From Psychrobacillus sp. OK032 (GTDB lineage: Bacteria > Bacillota > Bacilli > Bacillales_A > Planococcaceae), in NCBI RefSeq assembly GCF_900111345.1, contig NZ_FOGY01000005.1:62001-126000 (forward strand): DNA of 64,000 nucleotides, read 5' to 3'. Numbering within the stretch: position 1 is the first letter of the stretch; each line of letters begins with the position of its first letter. The notes beneath the pieces were generated by a model. That model was not told where the DNA came from. It saw nothing but the letters and a program-made list of their open reading frames with translations, and did no database searches. The translations under genes were made by a program, and so were the position numbers. This document shows positions 17,419-26,225 of this stretch, piece by piece.

Positions 17419-20400
17419 ATGTCGACGTTTACTAAATGGGCTTTTGGTAACAGGGCCGCTGTCGCTGTATTAACGATATTAATATTAGTGATAGGTGTTG
17501 TCAGTTATTTTAGACTACCAATGGAATTTTTACCCGCTGCGGATAATCCGCAAGTGACTATAATTTCTATGGGTCATGGTACTGACTCCAAAACAATGGA
17601 GTCGGAAGTGACTATACCAATTGAAAGAGCTGTTACAGGAATAAATGGAAAAACATCCGTTTATTCTACAACCGGAGATGGTTTTTCAAAAGTAGACCTG
17701 TTCTTCGAGGCAGGATCTGATATGAAGCAAGCGAAACAGGATGTACAGGATGTGATTAGCAATGTGGCATTTCCTCCCTATATATCTAAACCCACTATAT
17801 CACAGCTAAATACTTCCATGATTCCAATTGTCAACCTTGCCGTTACATTTGATGATGGTTTGACAACAGAAAACATGGATTTCGCAAAAGATGAGCTTAA
17901 ATCTCTATATCAAGAGATCAAAGGGGTCTCTAATGTTGATGTATATGGAGTTACAGATTCCATTATTTCTGTGAAGATTGATGAAGAAAAATTGGCTGAA
18001 CATCAAATTCCTCTTCAAGCCGTTATGGGTATACTTCAAGGTCAAAATACTGCGGTTGCTGTTGGAGAAAAGACAATTGACGGTAAAACGAGCAATATTA
18101 AAGTAATCGGGGATGTCACAAGCATTGAAAAACTAAAAGGATTAACAGTAGCTCCTAATGTAGCGCTTAGCGACATCGCCACGATTGAAGAAACAAAAGA
18201 TACGAATTTCATTAGCCGTTTTAACGGAAAAGATAGCTTAGACATTAGCATTACGAAAGACAGTCAATCTAATGCTGTAACAATTAGCAAAGAAGTTGAA
18301 AAAGTAACAAAGGAAATCAATGAAAAATATGCTCAGCAAGAATCTGTAATTTACGTATCCTCAGCTGATTTAGTTAAAAATTCGGTTCATACGATGATAA
18401 AAGAAGTGCTTCTTGGTGCACTATTTGCAACGATTGTCATTATGCTCTTTTTACGAAATATACGTACTACTTTTATTACAATTGTATCGATTCCTTTATC
18501 GCTATGTTTTACATTATTCCTACTGTCGATGTCTGGAGTAACACTGAATATATTAACGCTTGGCGGTGTCGCTGTTGCAGTTGGACGTCTAGTGGACGAC
18601 AGTATAGTCGTAATCGAGAATATTTTCCGCAAAATGCAAACAGAGAAATTTTCCGTCCAAATGATTATTGACGCAACGAAGCAAGTAGGTGTCGCAATTA
18701 CTGCTTCTACATTAACGACTGTAGCCGTATTCTTACCTATGAGCTTATTGAATGGTGGTTTACAAGAATTCCTATTACCATTTGCCTTAACGGTTACGTA
18801 TTCCTTGCTTGCATCATTGCTTGTAGCGTTAACTGTTGTTCCAGTAATGAGTGCAGGATTATTAAAGAATACAAAGATGCCTGAACATAAGCCAGCTGTT
18901 CGTTTTCCAAAACTAGTTACGTGGTCCTTAAACCATAAATGGATTGTCTTTACAATTTCAATCCTTCTATTCTTCGGATCAATCGGTACTTATTTTGTCA
19001 TTCCTAAAGGTGCAGTTGATAATTCTTCAGCTGACTATGTTATGGCAACACTTAGTTACCCAAATGATACACCAATAGAAGAAGTAAAAGAAAAGACATT
19101 GGAACTAGAATCATCTATTCTAGCGATAGATGAAGTGCAACATGTGTTTTCACAAGTAGGTTCACCAGCAGAAGCAGCTCAATATGGCTATGTTGGTTCA
19201 CCAACAGAAGCATCCTTCAGTATTTTATTGCATGATAAAAAAGATACCGAACATATCATCAATGAGATGGAAAAGAAAAAAGATGACTATCCCGATGCTA
19301 TTTTAGAATTAACTGCAGCCTCCTTTATGATGGGTGGAGCAAGTGCAAATATTACAATCGATGTCGTTGGTGAAAATGTAACGGATTTAGAAGAAGTAGC
19401 AACAGCTATAAAAGAAAAAGTGCAGAATATTGAAGGTGTAGAAGAAGTAACGACCAATCAAGACGAAAAGAAAACGGTACACTCACTTGTAGTTGACCCG
19501 ACAAAAGGAAACACAGAACAAGTTGCACAACAGTTAGGTGTCATGTTAAATAAAACACCAATCGGAACTATTAGTTTAAATGATAAACAAAAAACGGTAT
19601 TCTTGGAACCGCTCCTTGATACGAAAACACCAGAAGACTTGGAAAAGATCCAAGTTATGACCGATACAGGTCTTGTCCCTGTATCATCGATTGCAACATT
19701 ACAAAGTGAAGAACGATCAACTAATCAGTTCCATAAAGACGGAGATACCTACCTTCGAGTAACAGCTTCCGTAGATCCTACAAAGCTATCAGAAATCTCT
19801 AGCGCAGTAAATCTCGAAATTTTCGGCGATAATGAGAGCAATGAAGGTATGGATATACCAGTGAATGTAGACGTTCTTATCGGTGGTTCAAGTAGCCAAC
19901 AAGCAGAAGACTTTACAGATTTATTCCTTATTATGCTTGTATCGATTGGAATTGTATTCTTAATAATGGTAATCACATTTAAATCAATCAAAGCACCAAT
20001 TGCTATTCTTTGCTCATTACCACTTGCTGCGATTGGAGCCATTTTAGGTATCCTTATTAGCGGAATATCAGTTGATATTACAGCTCTTCTTGGAGCATTA
20101 ATGCTAATTGGAATCGTCGTAACAAATGCGATTGTATTATTAGACCGAGTGAAACAAAATGAACAAAAAATGATTATTCGTGATGCACTTGTCGAAGCAA
20201 CAGCAACAAGAATGAGACCAATATTCATGACCGCAATTGCGACGATCTGTGCAATGCTTCCATTATTAATGAAGCAAGCCGAATCAGGAAGTTTAGTATC
20301 ACAAAGTCTTGCTATTGTTGTTATTGGTGGGTTAGCTATGGCAACTCTTCTGACGTTGATTGTAATTCCATGTATATATGAATTACTTTATTTTAAAAAG

Positions 20401-20436
20401 TCTAAGAAACAGCGGATGAATCAAGTAGCTGAGTGA
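17419..20436 (+). CDS. swrC: RND-family efflux pump, SwrC/AcrB type
   Basis: This protein of about 1005 residues is a proton-driven exporter of the HAE1-RND class. It has an N-terminal membrane helix, two large periplasmic-type loops and two six-helix bundles. The proton-relay helix is recognisable as VAVAVGRLVDDSIVVIENIF (about residue 390), and the second half carries GIVVTNAIVLLDRV. In B. subtilis the relative SwrC exports surfactin and other amphiphiles. I chose ATG 17419 because TTAGGAGG precedes it; the upstream ATG at 17392 has none. There is no adaptor gene beside it, as expected in Gram-positives. Use of the symbol is by similarity only. Confidence 0.88.
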   Translation: MSTFTKWAFGNRAAVAVLTILILVIGVVSYFRLPMEFLPAADNPQVTIISMGHGTDSKTMESEVTIPIERAVTGINGKTSVYSTTGDGFSKVDLFFEAGSDMKQAKQDVQDVISNVAFPPYISKPTISQLNTSMIPIVNLAVTFDDGLTTENMDFAKDELKSLYQEIKGVSNVDVYGVTDSIISVKIDEEKLAEHQIPLQAVMGILQGQNTAVAVGEKTIDGKTSNIKVIGDVTSIEKLKGLTVAPNVALSDIATIEETKDTNFISRFNGKDSLDISITKDSQSNAVTISKEVEKVTKEINEKYAQQESVIYVSSADLVKNSVHTMIKEVLLGALFATIVIMLFLRNIRTTFITIVSIPLSLCFTLFLLSMSGVTLNILTLGGVAVAVGRLVDDSIVVIENIFRKMQTEKFSVQMIIDATKQVGVAITASTLTTVAVFLPMSLLNGGLQEFLLPFALTVTYSLLASLLVALTVVPVMSAGLLKNTKMPEHKPAVRFPKLVTWSLNHKWIVFTISILLFFGSIGTYFVIPKGAVDNSSADYVMATLSYPNDTPIEEVKEKTLELESSILAIDEVQHVFSQVGSPAEAAQYGYVGSPTEASFSILLHDKKDTEHIINEMEKKKDDYPDAILELTAASFMMGGASANITIDVVGENVTDLEEVATAIKEKVQNIEGVEEVTTNQDEKKTVHSLVVDPTKGNTEQVAQQLGVMLNKTPIGTISLNDKQKTVFLEPLLDTKTPEDLEKIQVMTDTGLVPVSSIATLQSEERSTNQFHKDGDTYLRVTASVDPTKLSEISSAVNLEIFGDNESNEGMDIPVNVDVLIGGSSSQQAEDFTDLFLIMLVSIGIVFLIMVITFKSIKAPIAILCSLPLAAIGAILGILISGISVDITALLGALMLIGIVVTNAIVLLDRVKQNEQKMIIRDALVEATATRMRPIFMTAIATICAMLPLLMKQAESGSLVSQSLAIVVIGGLAMATLLTLIVIPCIYELLYFKKSKKQRMNQVAE

Positions 20437-20463
20437 GAAGCATCATCTTAATGTGAACATATT

Positions 20464-20500
20464 AAACCAGGCCTTAGCTAACTCTATGGTCTGGTTTTTA
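20464..20500 (+). terminator. Terminator of swrC
   Basis: The stem AAACCAGGCC ... GGTCTGGTTTTTA ends in a U-run 28 bp after the stop. Confidence 0.8.
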
Positions 20501-20606
20501 CTTCACTCTTTTTCGGGGAAGTGAATTTAGTTTGACAAGAAATTCGATACATATCGTATTTTCCTCTCTATTCGTTACATACTAAAAAGTAATAGGAGTG
20601 AAGAAA

Positions 20607-20840
20607 ATGAAAAAAAATGAGTTTCAAAATATGGAAACAGCTGAAGCAAATATTGAGTTGAATGAAATAATGAATGAGGACAATAAACTTATTTACAGAA
20701 AAGGAGCTAGCTCTGCAACTGAGGCGAATATTGCCCTCCAAGAAGAGTTCTATGCAAAAAATAACCAGGAGCAAGTACTGCCCACATACATCAGCAACAA
20801 TGATACCCCAGTAATTATAGTCACTGGTAAGGACAAATAA
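20607..20840 (+). CDS. Small acidic hypothetical protein with internal repeat
   Basis: This is a 77-residue soluble protein of unknown function. Two copies of a short motif are visible, TAEANIELNE near the start and TEANIALQEE in the middle. It is rich in Glu, Asn and Lys with no membrane segment or cysteine. ATG 20607 is preferred because the AGGAG site at 20593-20597 is 9 bp before it and abuts the alternative GTG at 20598. Small proteins of this kind are frequent among sporulation-associated genes, but nothing here proves such a role. Confidence 0.6.
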   Translation: MKKNEFQNMETAEANIELNEIMNEDNKLIYRKGASSATEANIALQEEFYAKNNQEQVLPTYISNNDTPVIIVTGKDK

Positions 20841-21180
20841 CCAATTATGAGCAATGTTTTGATAATGCGAGAACAAACCGTATCAGCTTTTTGGCATATC
20901 AGGCAATAAAACCCGCATCCAGATACCATTTTTTTAATAATGTGGGCTTTGAATATCGTAACTAGCCGCTCTTTTAGTCAAAGGAAAGCGGGCATTAAAT
21001 TGTACGCTTCAGACTGTAGATAATCCCAATTTCAGATGCATAGAGTGGTATATCAAATTCAGCAAGGACCAACACTTCACTTTGGCGTGGGCTTGGCTTC
21101 AGCCTCCTCAGGCCAACACGATGTTGGTATCGAAGGCGCCCGAGTCCCACAGGACGTGGATCATGCAATCGTTACCGCAA
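20841..21180. other. Non-coding region leading into the tandem array
   Basis: There is no credible gene. It contains a weak CCCGCAT ... ATGTGGG hairpin (20912-20948). From about 21085 a GC-rich block (GTGGGCTTGGCTTCAGCCTC) runs directly into the 33-bp repeats and looks like the left part of the same intergenic element. Confidence 0.5.
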
Positions 21181-21413
21181 AACTTCTTTTGCGATGAACT
21201 TTGCGCAGGGGCACAGAACTTTTGCGACGAGCTTTGCGCAGGAGCACAGAACTTTTGCGACGAGCTTCGCGCAGGAGCACAGAACTTTTGCGACGAGCTT
21301 TGCGCAGGAGCACAGAACTTTTGCGACGAGCTTCGCGCAGGAGCACAGAACTTTTGCGACGAGCTTCGCGCAGGAGCACAGAACTTTTGCGACGAGCTTC
21401 GCGCAGGAGCAGG
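21181..21413 (+). repeat. Tandem array of about seven 33-bp units
   Basis: The unit is AACTTTTGCGACGAGCTTCG followed by CGCAGGAGCACAG. Each unit contains the imperfect palindrome TTGCGACGAGCTTCGCGCA. The first unit is diverged; units 2 and 4 carry CTTTGCG where 3, 5, 6 and 7 carry CTTCGCG. Because 33 is a multiple of three, several frames stay open across it, but none looks like a real protein. The same core occurs once at 1261-1284. Confidence 0.9.
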
Positions 21414-21476
21414 ACGCGGCGAATTTAGATTGCCTTCCATAAGAGGTGGCGTTCCTAGCCCTTGTTCCCCAAGAAT

Positions 21477-22007
21477 TTATACAAGCTCAAAAACTGCACC
21501 TTCTGGATAAAGCGAAACATATGCACCTTCTCCATTTAAAAAGGCTATTTCAGCTCCCTCTAGTACATTGTGTTTAGATAGCTCTTTCATTATTGTTTCC
21601 AATGCTATTTCAACATCTATTACGAAGCAAAAAGTAATCCCAGCACCATCACCAATTTCTGAACCATCGTACTCCCCATTTCCAGTTGAGTGCAAAGCTT
21701 CGTCTAATAAATCGTCCACAAATAAACTCTTTTCCTCGGCCTCTTCGAATTGCTCTTCCTCTTCATAACGATATTGTACAGCTAATTTGATCAACGACTC
21801 TGCATCAACATATTCATAGCCCTGATTCGCCTTCTCTGTAGCTAATTTTTTCATAACTTTTTTGGAGCTTTCAAATAACCTGAGTGGGATTTCTTCCTCT
21901 TCACCACTAAACCCTAGAGTGCCAGACAGTATGTGAATATTCTTCTCCACTTTCCAAACTTGACAATAGAACGTCTCATTACTTGTCTTTTTAATTAGTC
22001 TAATCAC
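21477..22007 (-). CDS. Hypothetical protein with possible WGR-like N-terminus
   Basis: This is an acidic protein of about 176 residues. The N-terminus (FYCQVWKVEKNIHILSGTLG) faintly resembles the start of a WGR domain, a nucleic-acid-associated fold, but the defining WGR residues are absent. A Glu-rich linker (YRYEEEEQFEEAEEKS) separates it from an alpha/beta C-terminal part ending SLYPEGAVFELV. GTG 22007 is preferred over the frame start at 22016 because AGGGG lies about 10 bp upstream of it. The function is unknown. Confidence 0.55.
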   Translation of the reverse strand: MIRLIKKTSNETFYCQVWKVEKNIHILSGTLGFSGEEEEIPLRLFESSKKVMKKLATEKANQGYEYVDAESLIKLAVQYRYEEEEQFEEAEEKSLFVDDLLDEALHSTGNGEYDGSEIGDGAGITFCFVIDVEIALETIMKELSKHNVLEGAEIAFLNGEGAYVSLYPEGAVFELV

Positions 22008-22091
22008 GTTAAGCAATCCCCTTCTTTAAGAGTTAAAGAATACTCTTAAAACGATTATATCTTATTTCTATTAATCTTTTTTCTAATATAT

Positions 22092-22138
22092 AAAAAGTCG
22101 CCCAACTTCTGACTTAGCAGAATGTGGAGCGACTTTTT
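22092..22138. terminator. Terminator hairpin
   Basis: AAAAAGTCGC ... GCGACTTTTT with U-runs on both strands. It lies just after the small zinc-ribbon gene (minus). Confidence 0.75.
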
Positions 22139-22152
22139 AAACCGACAAAAAT

Positions 22153-22362
22153 TTAACGTGGGGTTCTAGGTTCTAAACAATTAGAACATTTTTTCTGATT
22201 GCTACCTTTAAATTTTGTTAAGGTTTTTTCAAAAAGGGTTCCGCAAGAACATTTAAACTGTAGTTTTTGTGAATACCCTATATATTCAGATGAAAGCAAT
22301 GTACATTCTGAATTCTTATTGACATAATCTCTAATTTGATCTATTGTCCATTTTTTATTCAA
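22153..22362 (-). CDS. Small zinc-ribbon protein
   Basis: This is a 69-residue protein starting at TTG 22362 (LNKKWTIDQIRDYV), supported by a GGAGGTG site 5 bp upstream; the longer frame to 22407 has none. The sequence ends with two cysteine pairs, FKCSCGTLF and KKCSNCLEP, forming a probable zinc ribbon. The same kind of module occurs at the N-terminus of phage-type proteins in Bacillota, so this may be a phage-derived or truncated orphan. The function is unknown. Confidence 0.55.
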   Translation of the reverse strand: MNKKWTIDQIRDYVNKNSECTLLSSEYIGYSQKLQFKCSCGTLFEKTLTKFKGSNQKKCSNCLEPRTPR

Positions 22363-22509
22363 ATCGACACCTCCGATGGCGTTATTATTTAAGTATCGAA
22401 GAAGCATTAAATACTTTTTCGTTCTATTAGATTCATGAATCCCAATCTACCTCAATGTGTTATTATACCACCTCTTTAAGAATCCATGTACAATTTCCCC
22501 ATAAAAATA

Positions 22510-22538
22510 TTGTTTATTGAAATCATTTGTGCTATACT
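22510..22538 (+). promoter_or_regulatory. Extended -10 promoter for a small RNA
   Basis: TTGTTT, a 17-bp spacer, then TATACT preceded by TGC, an extended -10 pattern. It lies just before a region that ends in an intrinsic terminator without any open frame. Confidence 0.5.
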
Positions 22539-22544
22539 AAGTCT

Positions 22545-22688
22545 CTAGTAATAAATATGTTTTGACATCCATACTATCGATTATTAGGTTAGTCGACATT
22601 AATGGGTGCCAAACCCGCAAGAGTTCTTTAGGAACAAAGAATTCTTTAGAAAAAAGGCATTATCTCCTTGGAGATAGTGCTTTTTTAT
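22545..22688 (+). ncRNA. Candidate small RNA or riboswitch-like leader with intrinsic terminator
   Basis: About 140 nt between the promoter above and a strong terminator (GGCATTATCTCC / GGAGATAGTGC, TTTTTT, 22656-22687). Internal structure includes the small hairpin GGGT-GCCAA-ACCC and two copies of TTCTTTAG. No open frame exists and the next gene is on the opposite strand, so a free-standing RNA is more likely than a leader. I compared it by eye with common riboswitch classes and found no match. Confidence 0.45.
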
Positions 22689-22723
22689 TTGGCTATAGTG
22701 CTAAGTAAGAATACAACAGGCGA

Positions 22724-22867
22724 TTACTTTGATGAAGCAGCAGTGACTAAAGTTCCACCTCCAAGCACCATTAGAACACTACCAATCATATTCCATTGTT
22801 TAAATAAATAAAAACCAACAATAAACATTGCTAATCCTAACAAATAGAGAAACACTCTCTTTTTCAT
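22724..22867 (-). CDS. Small membrane protein, 47 residues
   Basis: The reading frame starts MKKRVFLYLLGLAMFIVGFY and ends TLVTAASSK. It has one or two hydrophobic segments (residues 5-22 and 27-44) and a Lys/Arg start, so it should insert in the membrane. A GGGAGGAG site precedes the ATG by 6 bp. Small proteins of this layout are common in Bacillus and often uncharacterised; no function can be assigned. Confidence 0.65.
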   Translation of the reverse strand: MKKRVFLYLLGLAMFIVGFYLFKQWNMIGSVLMVLGGGTLVTAASSK

Positions 22868-22924
22868 AAATTCTCCTCCCTTTTATTATAAAATGGACTC
22901 AGAAAATACTTTGTTGACCGCTAT

Positions 22925-22985
22925 GATTTCCGCTACAGACGGACGCTTTCCGCAGGGTGAGCGATGAGCCATCACCGCTGCTTAG
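22925..22985 (+). repeat. Dispersed intergenic repeat, longer copy
   Basis: GATTTCCGCTACAGACGGAC followed by GCTTTCCGC and a GC-rich GCGATGAGCC stretch. The start matches the truncated copy at 4986-5012. Confidence 0.6.
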
Positions 22986-23064
22986 CGTACTGAGAGTAAG
23001 AGTAACCAAATAACACCTGTAAGCAATTAATTGTCAATAGAAATCGTTTCTCAGCAGTACAATC

Positions 23065-23742
23065 TCATTTATTTCGAATGGTAAAACAATACTTCCCATT
23101 TACAATTATTAATACAATACTCATGGCAATTATGGAGAACAGCTGAGAATGATCCGTAGAAATGGAATACAAAGTAGCAAGTACAATGGCAATGAATAAA
23201 GCAACATTCATTAAATGATAGGATTTATAGAATCCAATGAACATAACATGTTTTTCACCTTCATCCGATATTTCTAACAGTTTTTCATCATACTTTGAAT
23301 CTGTAACTTTCGGTATCTTACGTTCAGGATATATTAATCGTATTAAGTTTGTCATGTAAATCGTAAATAAATAACTTAGAATCATAGTAACTATGGCAAT
23401 AATCGTGAAGAAGATACTTTGTGATGTAATAACGGTTGTACATAAAACCAACACCGAAAGTACAATACTAGACTGAACAAAAAATGAGTAATCAGCAAAT
23501 TTTTTATATATCAACAAATCCACTTCATCTTCTTCGTCCCCATCCGCTTCAGTGTGATGTAGTTTTTTCACTTGCAAATACAATATAAAGCTAATAACTA
23601 ACAATATGAAAATGATAAACAATAATGTAAAAACTATAGCATCCGCATATTCGAAAAAGTCTACCGTGAAATTATTTAGCATAAGTGTAACCACTACAAA
23701 ACCAACTACACCGCTAAATATAAGTTGGATCACTGTTTTCAT
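23065..23742 (-). CDS. DUF3169-like multi-pass membrane protein
   Basis: This 225-residue protein has six hydrophobic stretches arranged in pairs. A short cytoplasmic loop (KKLHHTEADGDEEDEVDLLIYKK) and a second loop with PERKIPKVTDSKYDEKLLEI separate them. Proteins of this shape are usually encoded directly after a small XRE regulator in Bacillales, as here (stop of the regulator gene next to this start). The role is unknown; regulation by the adjacent repressor is likely. Confidence 0.7.
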   Translation of the reverse strand: MKTVIQLIFSGVVGFVVVTLMLNNFTVDFFEYADAIVFTLLFIIFILLVISFILYLQVKKLHHTEADGDEEDEVDLLIYKKFADYSFFVQSSIVLSVLVLCTTVITSQSIFFTIIAIVTMILSYLFTIYMTNLIRLIYPERKIPKVTDSKYDEKLLEISDEGEKHVMFIGFYKSYHLMNVALFIAIVLATLYSISTDHSQLFSIIAMSIVLIIVNGKYCFTIRNK

Positions 23743-23946
23743 TTATAACTCATCCTCCTCTATCAGAAATATACTTTCCACAGGTTCATTAAAAACACGT
23801 GCAATTCGAGCAGCAATTAATAAGGAAGGTATAAATTCTTCCCGTTCAATTAAACTAATCGTTTGCCTTGAAACTTTAGTAAGCTTGGCAAGCTGCGTTT
23901 GGTTTAACCCATCCCTTGCCCTTAGTTCTTTCAGCCGAGTTTTCAT
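23743..23946 (-). CDS. XRE-family transcriptional regulator, 67 residues
   Basis: This minimal Cro/CI-type helix-turn-helix protein has the DNA-reading helices in LNQTQLAKLTKVSRQTISLIE. It resembles the YozG/YvaO small regulators encoded with membrane partners. It is coupled to the DUF3169-like gene (adjacent, no gap). It probably represses its own operon through the paired operator at 23984-24015. Confidence 0.88.
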   Translation of the reverse strand: MKTRLKELRARDGLNQTQLAKLTKVSRQTISLIEREEFIPSLLIAARIARVFNEPVESIFLIEEDEL

Positions 23947-23983
23947 ATAGCATCCCCCTCATAAAAAAGTGTAACAAACACCA

Positions 23984-24015
23984 GTCAATTTGACAAGTAT
24001 ATTTGTCAAATTGAC
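23984..24015. promoter_or_regulatory. Paired palindromic operator GTCAAWTTGAC
   Basis: GTCAATTTGAC (23984-23994) and GTCAAATTGAC (24005-24015), each palindromic, have centres 21 bp apart on the same face of the helix. They lie 38 bp upstream of the XRE gene, a typical autorepression site. Confidence 0.8.
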
Positions 24016-24170
24016 AATAAATCAAGTCATCCAATTGAGCAATTCCCCTCAGCGTAATTATGTACAGATGTAGATCCTCGTCCAGCGGAAGAATGTAAGT
24101 ACCGCCCACTCCATTCCTCCTCTCCTACATAATTTATTTATGAATATCAAAAATTGAAGGAGGTATAAGA

Positions 24171-24653
24171 ATGCCATTTGAAAATGACAACCTGCCAACC
24201 AGGAATAATGATCACTTAGTCAATACATCTGGATTTAGCGAACAACCACTATGGAATTTCATAAACCAGATAGATACTTTTTTCAATCAATTCTTTCAGC
24301 AAATGAACACTCACCTTATCGCTGATCCCCTTAGTGTTAACACGTTTGAAAACGAGTCGAATGTGATTGTTGAAGCAAAATTACCAGGATGCAATCGGAA
24401 TCAGATTCAATTGGAAATCGTCGGAAACAGGCTAAGGATAGGTGTGGAGGACTCTCTTCAGGAAGAAGTTAAATATCCGACCCACACAGGCAGAAAACAG
24501 TTTTATCAACGAAGAGAGCGTATAGTATCCCTTCCATTTACAATCCCCGAAAAAGAAGCAAAAGTCTCTTTTGAAAATGAAATATTAACAATCAGCTTCC
24601 CAAAGGAAAGTATTAAGCGAAGATACCTAACAATTGATGACGAACGAGTATAA
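24171..24653 (+). CDS. Small heat-shock protein, Hsp20/alpha-crystallin family
   Basis: This 160-residue chaperone-like protein has the alpha-crystallin domain at about residues 55-150: VNTFENESNVIVEAKLPGCN, the strand QLEIVGNRLRIGV, and the late motif VSFENEILTISFPK. Such proteins hold unfolding proteins under stress; some Bacillus members sit in spore coats. The start ATG follows GAAGGAGG. It ends at a shared terminator with nupC. Confidence 0.88.
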   Translation: MPFENDNLPTRNNDHLVNTSGFSEQPLWNFINQIDTFFNQFFQQMNTHLIADPLSVNTFENESNVIVEAKLPGCNRNQIQLEIVGNRLRIGVEDSLQEEVKYPTHTGRKQFYQRRERIVSLPFTIPEKEAKVSFENEILTISFPKESIKRRYLTIDDERV

Positions 24654-24693
24654 GAGGATAGTTGTATGATCATCTAGGTATATAAACAAAAAG

Positions 24694-24736
24694 AAACCAG
24701 AACATAGCTTAAACACTATGACCTGGTTTCTATTTT
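24694..24736. terminator. Bidirectional terminator between hsp20 and nupC
   Basis: AAACCAGAACATAG ... CTATGACCTGGTTT forms a near-perfect stem between the two convergent genes. Confidence 0.85.
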
Positions 24737-24754
24737 GGTTAATTCTTTTTTTGA

Positions 24755-25933
24755 TTATAAGATAAAGCTTACAATAACTGCTGATAATACGCTCACTAAC
24801 GTTGCTCCGTATAAAAGTTTCAAGCCCATTCGTGCTACAACGTTTCCTTGTTTTTCATGAAGACCTTTTACAGCACCTGAAATGATTCCAATGGAAGAGA
24901 AGTTTGCAAAGGAAACAAGGAATACGGAAATGATTCCGATTGATCGTTCACTCAGATTGGACGCTAAATCATTTAATGAGAGCATCGCTACAAATTCGTT
25001 TGTAACTAATTTAGTTGCCATAATACCGCCTGCTGTTACTGATTCTGAAACAGGGATACCCATTAAAATCGCAAATGGGGCAAAGACATAACCAATAATT
25101 TGTTGGAATGAGACCCCAAATATCATATCGAATAAGGTATTTACTCCTGCCATTAGTGCAACAAATCCGAGTAACATCGCCGCAACTATGATTACAACCT
25201 TGAATCCATCTAAAATATACTCGCCCAACATTTCGAAGAAGCTTTGTTTTTCTGATTGCACAACAAGGAGATCTTCTTCTTCGGTTACAGTGTATGGATT
25301 GATGATGGAAGCAATGATGAATCCTCCAAATAAATTAATCACGATTGCCGTTACGACATATCTCGGTTCAATCATCGTCATATAAGCTCCGACAATAGAC
25401 ATCGATACTGTAGACATCGCTGACGCAGAAAGTGTATATAGACGTTGAGGAGATAATAGACCAAGCTGTTTTTTCACGGTAATAAAAACTTCAGATTGTC
25501 CAACAATAGCAGATGCTACTCCGTTGTAAGATTCTAATTTACCCATGCCGTTTACTTTACTGATTACCCACCCAATCCATTTCATAATGAAAGGAAGCAC
25601 TTTAATATGCTGCAGAATTCCTATCAGAACTGAGATGAATACGATAGGAAGTAGAGCTGTTAAGAAGAAAGGAGCTTGTCCTTCGTTAGCAAGGCCACCA
25701 AATACAAAATTGATTCCTTCATTAGCGAATTCGAGTAATTTTTCAAACCCAGCTGCGATTCCCTTAATAAGTATCAATCCAAATTTCGTATTCAGTAATA
25801 AAAAAGTTAAAATTACTTGAATAATGAGCATCTGGATAATTGGTCTAATTTTTATTTCTTTACGATTGTTACTTGCAACCCAGGCAAGAGCCAGAACAAC
25901 AATTAAGCCTACGATTGAGATTAAATAATTCAT
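24755..25933 (-). CDS. nupC: Concentrative nucleoside transporter NupC family
   Basis: This 392-residue polytopic symporter imports nucleosides with H+ or Na+. Conserved blocks include [20 protein letters not shown] and [20 protein letters not shown] in the substrate-binding core, and a late [15 protein letters not shown] motif. The length is typical. The upstream region 25934-26050 holds its promoter. It is monocistronic. The exact nucleoside range cannot be read. Confidence 0.9.
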   Translation of the reverse strand: MNYLISIVGLIVVLALAWVASNNRKEIKIRPIIQMLIIQVILTFLLLNTKFGLILIKGIAAGFEKLLEFANEGINFVFGGLANEGQAPFFLTALLPIVFISVLIGILQHIKVLPFIMKWIGWVISKVNGMGKLESYNGVASAIVGQSEVFITVKKQLGLLSPQRLYTLSASAMSTVSMSIVGAYMTMIEPRYVVTAIVINLFGGFIIASIINPYTVTEEEDLLVVQSEKQSFFEMLGEYILDGFKVVIIVAAMLLGFVALMAGVNTLFDMIFGVSFQQIIGYVFAPFAILMGIPVSESVTAGGIMATKLVTNEFVAMLSLNDLASNLSERSIGIISVFLVSFANFSSIGIISGAVKGLHEKQGNVVARMGLKLLYGATLVSVLSAVIVSFIL

Positions 25934-26159
25934 TTAAATTTAATGCCTCCACTAAGTTGTAATTTTAGAAGATTGGACGTCTGACCATCCAACTTACTAA
26001 GTATACATTTTTAACTCAGTATGTCCAAATACTATTTTTTACATGTTACCCATCTTGATAAAAGAATATTATATTTTATGTAAGCGGTTCACCAAATTGT
26101 AACACTTTGATTGCATTTATTTGAATTCAAGGCATATATATGTACGAAATGACAAAACG

Positions 26160-26203
26160 AAAAAGCCACAATCACCGAATCATCTTCGGTAATCGTGGCT
26201 TTT
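26160..26203 (-). terminator. Terminator of sstT
   Basis: AAAAGCCACAATCACCGAA ... TTCGGTAATCGTGGCTTTT, a long stem just after the sstT stop. A near copy lies at 27701-27742. Confidence 0.85.
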
Positions 26204-26225
26204 AAAACTTCAATTGTCCTATTTT

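Noticed and set aside
21082-21510. Open frames on both strands across the tandem array
   Set aside because: The 33-bp unit is a multiple of three, so frames stay open by chance; the peptides are simple repeats without start signals or homology.
22545-22688. Known riboswitch (fluoride, preQ1, purine, glycine, ZTP) or T-box
   Set aside because: None of the core motifs I know for these classes is present, and no gene follows on the same strand.
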